Shown: piece after piece, positions 35,169-45,634 of the stretch
How positions within the stretch are numbered: position 1 is the stretch's first letter
Layout: each line of letters begins with the position of its first letter
NCBI GenBank assembly: GCA_016630905.1
Contig: WBMQ01000004.1
Location: 868,001 to 932,000, forward strand
Direction: 5' to 3'
Length of the DNA: 64,000 bases
Source: Capillidium heterosporum
Lineage: Eukaryota; Entomophthoromycota; Entomophthoromycetes; Entomophthorales; Capillidiaceae
Made by a program: the position numbers and the translations under genes
Notes under the pieces: generated by a model
Seen by the model: the letters and a program-made list of their open reading frames with translations, nothing else
Told to the model about the DNA's origin: nothing
The model's database searches: none

Positions 35169-36272
35169 ATTTTGAATTGAATTTTAATAAATTTTGGATA
35201 ATTATTTTATTTAACTTGAGATTTTAAGTATATGTTACTTTTCATTAAAGTTAGCTCTTAATGCAAACTGTTCTTTGTTAACTTTAGTGACTCAGCGATA
35301 TAGCTACCAGAAAAGAATATTCTAATCTACCCAGTTTCTCATTTCAAGTGCTCTCAAATGTATTTACACAAACATTGTATCTTCATTTTTACATTTAAAT
35401 CAATATATCCTTTTGTAGCTCATTTCCAATTAGGATTTGTAATAAACTTGGTGTAATATTCAGTGATCTTAACTAGATATTAAACTTAATATTGATAAAC
35501 TGGTGTTCCTCTAGTTAAATATATACCTTTCTGTCATTAAGATACTTACAAAAACGGAGCTATCGTTCATATTAAAACCTGGTTGCTATTTCTAAGTGCT
35601 CTATAATTTCGCTCTGAACTTTTGAAGTGCATCCTCTTAAAATAGTATATGTATTTCCTTTCCATTAAGTGGTTATTTTTATATTAACTATAGCTATTTT
35701 TTACATGTCTATTGTAAATATTTGTGTCAAGTCCAAGTTTCAATTGAGAATCCATCACCAAGAAGGAATGGTTGTTCGTATATAGGAGACTTTTTTAATC
35801 CAAGAACAAGGAGAGGTTTTCAAGAGATGAATGAAGTGACTATTTGGCATTGATGAATGGGTACATTAAGTTTGACTATACTTCTATCGAGAGTATGAGC
35901 TCAGGTTCCAGAATCTAGTTCAACTTAGCTATCAGCGTCATGAGTAAATTGGAGTCCAGCTCAGACGATGACACCTACCCATTGATTTCAGCCCAAATAG
36001 ACTTAACCTTCAATCCACCCTGTGTGAATAGATCTAGGAGATTGAATGTAGGTCATTTTGTTTAATTAGTAAATTGTTTCGGGCGGATGCCTGATTTAAC
36101 AAAGTTCGAGTTTCAAAGTAACAAACAAAATTCTCATCCTTGATTAGCATTTATATTTTATTGGGACAAGATGGTGGATATTACAATATTGTCCTCTAAA
36201 AATATCATATCGTCAAGATTGAACAAGGTGTTTTTCTGTATTATTTGAATCATTATCGGCAAACTAACGGCG
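35169..36272. other. Intergenic between MCO3 and MCO4
   Basis: Mostly AT-rich. Contains one coding-like piece at 35940-36047: an ATG with 36 open codons (MSKLESSSDDDTYPLISAQI...) ending at a GTAGGT donor-like site. No second exon can be assigned. See findings. Confidence 0.4.
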
Positions 36273-36612
36273 TATAAAGGACCCATTTCGAAGGTAAAAT
36301 CAACACAAACAGCAAGGATGAAATTCTCACTACTTAACATCGTTGGCTTCACAGCACTACTAGATCTCTACGCTTCCAAACATGTCCAGCACGAATTCAT
36401 AGTCCAATGCAACATGATGGCACCCGACAACTACGGTCACGAGGGGTACACTATCAATGGTCAGTTCCCTGGTCCTCTCCTCAACGTAACCAAGGGAGAC
36501 TCTGTCACTATCAAGGTCGTCAACAAGCTACCCACCAACTTTACTATCCACTGGCACGGTATCTTGCAGAAAGGAACTCCTTACTCAGACGGTGCACCTA
36601 TGATAAATCAAG
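36273..36612 (+). repeat. Near-identical copy of the MCO3 promoter and 5' coding region
   Basis: About 340 bases that match 33333-33672 at a constant offset of 2940 with roughly ten differences, from the TATA box through the first 98 codons. Similarity drops sharply at both ends. Of the differences seen, most are C-to-T or G-to-A in this copy. Confidence 0.85.
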
Positions 36613-37977
36613 CCTGATGAGAGCTACGTCTACCACTTTGACGTCTCAGAACAGAGTGGAACTCACTGATGCCGTGCTTATACTGGATTCGACGGTGAAC
36701 TTGCTTTCGGTAGTCTAATAATCCAAGAGGACCCAAAGACTTTGGGATTCTAGAATTTGAGTCAAGGTATACGTACAACGAAGATTCTTTAATTTCATAA
36801 TTATGGCACAGAAATGTGAGTAAGATCTACAAGGAAACAAAAAGCATCTTCCTCAAAAGCCCTAATGAGTCGGATATTATCCTATTTAGTGATAAAGCCT
36901 GCTATGTGCGGGACGAAGATGACAAGAATAATAACATCCTCTCCTTCAATGACAGCTATGGTGTCCTCAATGTCAATCCTGGGAAAACCTATCACTTGCA
37001 TATAATTGATATTTTAAATACTAACAAATTGAAATTCACGATTCAAGAATACACCTTTACCATTATCGAGAAATATGGTACTTGCTTGGAGTCATCTATC
37101 ATCAATTATATTAATATCTTCGGTGGTCAGCACATCTCTATGCCCCTAGGAGTGGATAAATCTATTAATAATTAGGTCATGTCTCCCCATAGAATCGTCA
37201 GAATTTCACCTCACACCATCAACGGCCTTGGTTATCTCCACTACAGTGGCACTGGAGTTCTCACCATCCAGCTGAAGACCAAAATTGAAGACTTCGACTC
37301 TGTAATAACTGCTGAAAATTAGACCGAAAATCTCTTGTTCGCTTCCAAAATCTATCAAAGGATCAAAAGTAGCCATCACATCGCCATACACCTGGAGGGA
37401 GCCGAGTTTTTCCAGGCCATCAACCTGATACGACCTCCCAAATGTAGATATATAGTTTTACAGTCCATCTATAAAGTCAAGGAAGGGGATACCGTCCAGG
37501 TAGTCTTGAAGCACATGGTATCTCCTGCACCTATCATTGTCGGAACCTGTACAGTCACATCTTCCACGTTAGTGTTAAAGGTAAAAAGGCCTAGAATCAC
37601 GAGGCTAACAACTTTAAGACCGATAACTTACGAATCATGCTATCAGGCTACTTCTTTTCTTAGATACCTTCATCTACTACAAGTAGGAAGCCAACCCAGG
37701 ATTTTTAATTTCTAGTGCCAAGCAACTCGACGGTTTTATCGCTTGTAGTTTGAAACATAGCTCAGTTTTAGTGGAAGAATTCAAGCAATCTGCTGAGTGT
37801 GGATAGCATGCCATTAGATTTGTAGCAAGTAACCTGGGAGCTTGGTATATATATTGATACATCATATTGCACATGGCCATCAACAAGACGGTCACTATTA
37901 ACTTCAAACCTAAGGACCTCAAATTCTTCAGGAACTTCAAGTTGGGTCAAGCTAAAGCTTTGAGTGTCCAGTTTTAG
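36318..37977 (+). pseudogene. Mosaic multicopper oxidase pseudogene MCO4
   Basis: Starts as a near-perfect copy of MCO3. At 36612 it breaks with a deletion of about 11 bases and a stop at 36615-36617. The remainder is collinear with MCO genes but has several stops and frame changes, and the copper motifs are damaged: the second motif reads as HxxCRAYTGFD-like, the domain-3 HPWHLHGH motif is lost, and the last HCH motif is replaced by tyrosines around 37840-37860. The distal part resembles MCO5 and MCO1 more than MCO3: GAACTTGCTTTCGGT corresponds to the EHAFG form, not the EQAYG form. The MCO end (KALSVQF, stop 37977) is still recognisable. So an old dead gene received a fresh MCO3 5' end. Confidence 0.88.
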
Positions 37978-39020
37978 TCAATTCGACTTCAACAAATTCG
38001 AATATATTAATTACTTTTAAATATACTGTCAATTTGGCTCCCTGGCTAAGTTTTATATTGAAAATTAGGCTATTTTTATTTTTTCAAGCAACACACAATT
38101 ATGCTACTATTTGACAATTGCTTCGGGCTACGCATTACCTATCCATTTCCTGCGCTTTAAATCACTGCCCATATATTTTTCATTAGTCTAATCAATCGCC
38201 AGTTCGCCTAATTTACCTGATATCAATTTCCCATTAAGGACGTAGATTCGATTTAGATTCGATTTTGGATTCTCTGATTATTGTCCTGTAGAGAAAGTGA
38301 ATCCTAAATGCTGGAGTGGACAACTGCAACCGGGACATGGACTCTCCGTCTCGTTGGAAAAGAATCTGCCTGCAAACTTCCAAGCTATGCCTTACTTCTG
38401 AGCTACAGTATATATATCGAAGCTCTGAAGAGAAAGAGAGTTTTATAAGCCATTTATACGAGTTTTTTAAGGTTTTCTTCTAGATTCTTCCGAGTTGTAG
38501 ATTTAAGCTTGGATTAGTTTGATTAAGCGTTTTAAAGGATTCCTAGCCGATAGTTTTGTAGGAATTGAGTTTTTGATATTGTTATTGGTTATAACGTAAC
38601 CGCCACATCTATATTAGCCAGCCCATAACATAACACACATGTTATATTCCATGTCAAAGGACTTACCAAGTTCGGCCAAACCCACTCAACCGGAAATTCA
38701 AACCAATGATTAAACACTGGCGGGATCGATCAACCAATATATATTATATAATTTATTCAATAGAAAGAAAACAAAATTTTTATAATTGTTTTTCTGAATA
38801 TGTTTAACCATTATTATTACTTGAGCAACTCTTGTTAAAAAGAAAGCAGATGTTCTAACTATTTCGGGTCCCCAAATTTGAAAAAGTCGATGAATACAAC
38901 ATTGTGCTTTAAATCATAACCCTATTAAACTATATTATAAATCCATGCAATAATCTTAATATAGAACCACTCAGCACAAATTCAAAAGAAAAACGCCCAA
39001 AATTTAATTTAAATGCCAGC
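37978..39020. other. Intergenic, right edge of the MCO block
   Basis: Separates the MCO block from housekeeping genes and includes the 3' UTR of the RBMS-like gene. A short GC-richer stretch at 38290-38400 has no open frame. Nothing else is identified. Confidence 0.5.
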
Positions 39021-40835
39021 TCAATCATCATGGCTTTTTTCCTCAGTTGGGTCCGATGTAATCGCATTACCCTGGGCATCCAGCTGCATGTCCTCCACCA
39101 AGTCGTTGAGTTGGTTCACCTCATCATCTTTTGATTCGGCCATGGTGGCGTTCTGAGGTAAGACATAGGGTGAGGTGTTATAGTGATAATACTCGCCCTC
39201 TTGGTTGAACCCATGGCTGGGGCTGGATTGGTGATAGGCTGGGTTGAGATTGGGCGGTTGGAAGTATATGGGACCGGATGGGTAAGGCATGTATCCACTA
39301 AATTTAAAGTAAACATTCGAGGTTAGATCGTTATTAAATATGGTAAATATAAAATAGCTAGTACCCATTGGCGTAATGCTCAAAGTCGATGGGGTAGAAG
39401 GGTGGTGACATGGTGTAATCAATCGGCACACCGTTGGGATCCAAACTCTGAAAGTTGGGAGGGTAGTACTAGTTCCGTAGGTCAATACTTATATACTTTT
39501 AAAGTTGGAGAGTAAATTACCTCAGGATTTATAGGATACCTATCCGAGAACTTGAGCTGTTTCTGAGCCATCGAATCGGCGAATCGAACCTGTAAAGGTT
39601 TTCCCTGCCCATTCAGACTAAAGTGATTGAATTTTTCGATGATGGCTTGGGCCGCTTCTCTATCCTCCATCCTAACGAAATAGTCATAGATTAAACAAAT
39701 TAGTTCAAATGGCCATATTTTCAAAAATTTACCTTGCAAAACCTACACCACGAGACTGATGGAACTCATCCCGAAGTATCCTATTGGAGATGATCTTGTA
39801 AGGGGCAAACAGCTCTACCAATTTCTAAACTTATTAGTAGATATCTAAAGGAAATTAATACCGATTCGGTAAAGTCGAGTGGAAGGTTGGAGATGTAGAT
39901 GTTGGTGGAAGTTTGGTCCTGTAATGCCTTCAATCGAACTCGAAAAGCGCCCTAAGAATGTAAGGTTTAGATGCTGAAATGGCTGCGCATTTTTACGTTA
40001 GAAGGTGCATCTTCACTGTTGGATCGTATCTTGGCAAAACTAGCCTCGAACCCGGCCGAATTGAGGCAAGATATGGCGTACTGGGCCTGATTGATGTTCT
40101 CGTACATGACAAACCCGTACCCCCTGCAGGTTTGGGATCGGGGGTCCAAAATTGATTTTGACGAAAGTATGGTGCCATAACTACAAAAATGGTGAGTATC
40201 AGATGGTTAAAATCACTTTACGATGTACACATGTTGAACAGACTTTTGTCGGAGGTCTGCGGTGGTAGACCCTTTATGTAGACGTTCGTATTGAACTGGC
40301 TCAGGTTTCTATTTTTCAAAATTTGTCGATTGGGTAACGAAGGGTGGTTGGTGCCGGCTGGGTTCATATGAGGTGAAAGTGGGTTTAAGTGAGGCGAGGA
40401 GTGGGTTGAGGATGCTCCCGATAGTGAAGGTGGATTGTAATGAGGATTTGGATAGCCTGGTGGGAGATAGAATATGGGTGGGGGCATCCCATGGTTCATA
40501 AATTCGTAGTTTGGGAAGGGTGGATTCATGTTTGGTGGTGAGTTTTGAGCTGGAGGTGGATAGTAAGGTGGGTAGTTGGCTTGGTTATTTGGGTGACTTT
40601 GATGGTTGTCGTTGACGGTAGTTTGAGATGGCTGGGGTTCTTCCTCAGCTTCAGCACTTTTCTCACTGTTTTCACTAGGTTCTGTACCTTTCTCTTCTAC
40701 AACTACTTCTTTTGAGACTTTATTGTTGGGTTCAAGGTTCGATTGGTTCACCTCGGTATCCTGGCCTTTTATTACCATGTCCTTGCCATTCCCTCGCTTC
40801 GCTTTTGACTTTTCTTTACCTTTGGGAACCGGCAT
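39021..40835 (-). CDS. RNA-binding protein with two RRMs, RBMS-like
   Basis: The N-terminal part is K/E-rich then P/N/H/Y-rich and disordered. Two adjacent RRMs follow: TNVYIKGLPPQTSDKSL to RGYGFVMYEN, then STNIYISNLPLDFTES to SRGVGFARMED. The ILRD...SRGVGFARME signature and the short linker match animal RBMS (MSSP) proteins, which bind AU-rich single-stranded RNA or DNA. The C-terminal tail is P/Y/Q-rich and ends acidic. Introns: 40181-40221, 39952-39996, 39825-39861, 39672-39732, 39469-39520 and 39298-39364, all TAG. The spliced CDS is exactly 503 codons plus stop. The start is the ATG at 40835. Confidence 0.88.
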
Positions 40836-42037
40836 AACAACTGAGGCTACTGTTCACTATTTACAAACACAACTAAAAACTAAACTAAACTTTGAGAGCT
40901 AAAGTATAATGTTCACACGAGAAGATCAAATAGTCGAGCGAGGGATCCAAACCTGTATTCTACCCTCCATCTAATTAGTACTTTACTACGTCACAATCCT
41001 AATTTTGAGGTAAATTTGGTTGTTTTACCTTCAAATTGCAAGGAAAATCGTGATAAGTTGGAAGGATGGAGCCATCAGAACCTGAAGGATTGGACATGTG
41101 ATCCAAATTATCTATTCTATTGGCCTTAAAGTTGAAAGCTACGGGTTCACAAACTTTGGACAAATGGTAACTCGTATAGCAAAGTGTGGAAAAGGAATAG
41201 TTTAGCCTGATTCTAAAGCATATAGCTGCCTTAAAACACTTGGAGAATCAAGCTAAATTAGGAGAAATAGTAGGCGAATCGTATGGATGCAGATCTCTAA
41301 ACAGGGTAAACCGTTGTCAAAACCCTTATGTACAACCCTTAAATCTTTAGTCAGATTTGTATCTCTGCTTTTTGACTAAGGAGGCAGTGGGGGAGTGGAC
41401 TGTTTTTATTTCTAAACTCCACTACATAGTTGCATCTCGAAAACAACTATCAGATCTGATGATATACTTTGCAGAGATAGCTAAAATTTCAAAAGGGCTC
41501 TTCTATATACGATAAAAGCGAGAATATATTAATACCAAGGCCATCGCCAAAATTTAAGCCTAACCAAGTACATTCCTAGGATTCAATTTGACACTATAAA
41601 GAGCTTAAATCAGTTTGCTTTCCCTAGCAAAGTATATCGGTTTTAAGCCATCTCTTTGTTAGTATGAAGTATAAATTTATTCTCAGATAAATCCTCAACT
41701 GCGATAACAATATCTTTGAAGATACGATGGAATGCTGAAATAATCCTTATTATCGTATCAGCTCCAATTGCATTATCGAGCTAAATTAAAGATTGAAATT
41801 GTTTTCACAAAAATATCAGTTTCCAACTTTAATAATATCTAATGCCGATATTAACTAATATCCTATACTTTCTTTTGCTCCTAATACAAATCAGTCCTTC
41901 ATCCATTAGTTGAGAATAATTAGAATGAAGCTGCTGATGAAAGCAGAAGTTTTTGTTTCAAGTTTCCTTCCTATGTTTTTTACCATTTGGCCAATGGTGT
42001 ATTTTAGAAGTTTGTTATATCAACCTATATTGTAGAA
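40836..42037. other. Divergent intergenic region
   Basis: Between the RBMS-like start (minus) and the DDT/WHIM-like start (plus). Both promoters lie here. No other feature is recognised. Confidence 0.5.
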
Positions 42038-45000
42038 ATGGCTGAGGATGATCTAAACCAAGGTATAAATTTTAATACAAGGTTGCATGCTGACGTTTAT
42101 TGAACCACTAGGTGAAGGTTTACAACGTAATGAGTCACTTAATTTAAATGGATCGAATTCAGCTAGAACTGTAAGCTCTCAACTAAATAACAATCGACTC
42201 TTCATTTCAGCTCGAGCACGTCGTTTATTAAAGATGCAGATAGGAGTGGCTTTAAAGCAACCTACTCCACCACCCGAACCTACAATTTCCATCGAAATCC
42301 CAGTTCAGCTGGACCCATTAATTCAGAATTCATATCCAAACACAGCTTCTCCAGTTCCTAGCCCTACAGCACCTACCGAAATTCCAGTTCAAAAGAATCC
42401 GTTAACTCTGATTTCCCATTCGAACACAGCTTCGCCATCTAAAGCCAACCCTAAATCTGTAAATTATAATCTCAGCAAAGCCCAAAAGCGTAAGTTGGGT
42501 AAGAATCAGTTGCTAAGGGTTACTACTAAACAATCCTCTTTATCCGTGTCACAGAATGTTTCAACCTATGATATATTTCAAGTAAGCCAATATTTTGGTA
42601 CTAGTAAATTTATCAATTTATCGTAGCCTAGGCCAGGCCCAATACCCGACGACCTTTCTTCAGCAGTTTTCGTTCCTAACCAAGGCTTCCCCAGGCTCCT
42701 AAAGCTAGATTCATGCCTTTTAGATCCAACAAAGCTTAATGAATATTGAACGCTACCTCGAGTTAAATCAAATAGTCGATGTAATCAAGATGTTCGAGGG
42801 TAAATTGGGATTGGGAGCCTTCACCGCCGAACTTTTGGAGCTATCGATATGCGTCCCCAATGGTTACTATCACAGCTATTACTACCTGGTACTTGCAAGG
42901 CTTCTGTATGTTATGTCGAGTATTAAGGAAGCTGGAGTCATTCCACTAAACCAACTCAACCGTACTCTAAAAACCTGCCTTATGAAAAGCTCTACATTTA
43001 TGGCATTGAATTACAATATGGACACTTTCAACGTTTTCAATATAGACCCTCTTAAACGTTTACTATGTCTGAGCGCCGTTATTGAGGTAATGTTAGAATC
43101 CACATCCTTTTCCGAATATGCTGCAAACCAACTAGAATCTCGATATAATTCACTTGAAGACTATAACCACCTAAAGTCAAATTGTGCTGCGCTCATCCAA
43201 AGGTCCCTTGAACTGCACAGTGAACTGGGAAAGCTACAAAAGATGAAGCAGGACATTGCGTTAGTTGTGGCTAACGGTGGATTTTCCCATACAGTAGCTC
43301 AACAAAGAAGTCTTGTAGACAATCAGATCACCGATATACTTCAACAAATAGATGACTACGTTCAACAACAGCAGGGTATGGACAGTCGACTTACTTTAGC
43401 CAAGCTGAAACTCTCAGAAAACACATATTGTCATGTTTGGAACCAGACCGTAGATAATATCTACCCGTTAAACGAACATTCTGGCATCTACAAGTTAGGC
43501 TATGACCGTTTCGGTAACATATACTGGTTCTTGACTTCAGCAGGCTGTATACTGGTCGAGAACATCGGCTGTATACACATCGACAACAACTTCCCCCAAG
43601 TCAGCAGGTACCTGTATATTGACAGCTCCGTCCTACTAATGCGATTAAAGAAATGGTTGAACCCCAATGGTACACGTGAGAAGACCCTACTTTCAGCCAT
43701 TGACCTCAACTTCAGCTTCATCACTGCCACCTTCTCCAAATTTCCACTGTGGTTAGAGAACCGTAAAGAATTGAACAGGTTGATCACAAACAACGATTCC
43801 ACCAACAAAGTTTCTCGGTTAGCTGAACTTATTAACAGTAGGCTAACTATGCTAAGCCTTGATAAAATTGAAGATCTCAATCTGTTACGGTACTTCAAGG
43901 TGTTTTCCGTTGCTGAACCGAGTGCTATGAATGCGCTTACTAAATTTGAGAACATTAGCACCATGATATTGGATTTAACCAAGCCGTGCATGAAGCGTAT
44001 CAAGGTTTTTATGATAGACACTTTCGTTAAGCTGGCTCCTACCTTTGATCTGTCTCCTTTAGTTAACTATGAGAGTGAAGTTGACAGCATGACCGATTTT
44101 GTCAAAGGTTTAAAGCTGATCGACCTAATCTTCAAGCTTTCTCAATCCATAATAGAAGCTATTCAAACTCTAAAGATTGATCTGTTCCGGGTCTCTATTG
44201 CAGACTCAGATCTATGCCGCTACGCCGATATCTTGAGTAATTGGATTCGCGTCTCTAGCCTCCCCAAACAGTTGAAAGCTGCAATCCAAGACTCCAAGAC
44301 CAGTCCGATCCCTAACGCCACCGAGTTTGGAACCTGGCTCCAAAGCCTTATCGACTATTTGGATAGCCTACTCGGTAGCTACCTAAAGATGCAATCCAGC
44401 AGCACTCAGGTTTTGGGCTATAGGTTTACGATTGGGTGCAAGCATCATCGCAACAACAGTCAAATTGACTGCCACTACCACTGCAAGCCTCCGATCTTAC
44501 CTACCAATGTCAAGATAGCTATTCCAAAATTGAATGTTAGGTACGTTATGAAACCTACTGTTCAGGAAGTTGACGGAGAGAGCGATCTAGAAAACATTAG
44601 TTCGGGTTTAGGTACAAGTACCAGCAATTCTAATCCCAACAGTTTCAATGATAAAGATCAAGGCATCCAGTCAAAGGAAGCAGCATACCAAAAAGAGAGA
44701 AAGTCGGCATCCATTTTCAAGTCTACCTCAAAGCTCTGTAAACCTCAGCAACCAATAGCATCACTTGAAACTAGAGATAAATCATCTAATCGATTTAAAT
44801 ATCGCCTTACTAAATTAGCTTCCACAAAGACATTTCAACGGAAGAGCCGATTTCGAAACTCAACCAAAGTAATTAAAGTTGAGGATAGATTAGAAGCTAC
44901 CACTCGAAGGTCTACACGTATCAGAACACCCGTCAAATACAAGTTCGATACAGTTATTGAGGACGATTCCTTTGAGGAGGATGGGCAAGGTGTCGCTCAA

Positions 45001-45177
45001 GCAAAGTATATTGTCCAGTCGGATGACTTTGAATTTGATGAAGCTAAAGCATCACAAGATTCGAGCAGTGAAGAGAGCATCATATCCTTGAAAGGTCCCT
45101 TGGACTTGAGTAGAAAGGCAAAGCGATCTAAAATAGTTGTATCGGACAGTGAGGATTCCGAAGATGAAGTTTTGTAA
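42038..45177 (+). CDS. Probable DDT/WHIM-domain chromatin protein
   Basis: The N-terminus has S/P/T-rich sequence and a basic stretch (KAQKRKLGKNQLL). A helical segment around QIVDVIKMFEGKLGLGAFTAELLELSI resembles a DDT domain, and GYDRFGNIYWFLTSAGCILVEN resembles the WHIM motif of ISWI-associated subunits (Itc1, Ioc3, BAZ1). A coiled coil lies before it and a basic-acidic tail with RRSTRIRTPVKYKFD after it. Role inferred: nucleosome-remodelling subunit. Introns 42063-42111 and 42582-42626 are clear. The frame shifts before 42738; an intron 42672-42723 with donor GTTCCT and acceptor TAG restores it and gives 997 codons plus stop, but the sequence it removes also looks coding, so a sequence error is an alternative. 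No yeast orthologue is assigned. Confidence 0.6.
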
Positions 45178-45634
45178 CTGATGCAAATATTAAAGTAATA
45201 AAAGTAATTTGGATTGGTGAGTTTTAAAGAAAATTAGTTGCTCGCTTTGTATAAATTAAAAAAGCTTAATTGATAAAGCTGATTGGACTAATTTATCTAA
45301 TTATATATATCTGTATCTAACTAGATATATTTCTTTGGCGATAGATAATGGGTTATTTCGTTCAACTAAATATCGATCCACAAAAGTCTATAAATGGAAC
45401 TTGTATACAAAGCTTCAAACTGATTTGAAAAGTCAACTAAGCTTGAATTTCCAACTATTGCATTAGCATTTCAAAAACTTTATACATTTCTATAAACTTT
45501 AATTAATATATGGTCACCACTACCTTCAACTTGTACTATTTTAGTACTGCATCGACGAGCCTTCTCTACTTCAAATTGTAAATTTGAACCCTTCTACAAT
45601 TTGTAAAAGATATCGACTGGAGGTTGGAAACTTT
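45178..45634. other. Convergent intergenic region
   Basis: Contains the two 3' ends of the DDT/WHIM-like gene and DBP4. An AATAAA lies at about 45197. Nothing else is seen. Confidence 0.6.

Noticed and set aside
43500..44021. 173-codon minus-strand frame
   Set aside because: Lies wholly inside the plus-strand DDT/WHIM-like exon and has no features of its own.
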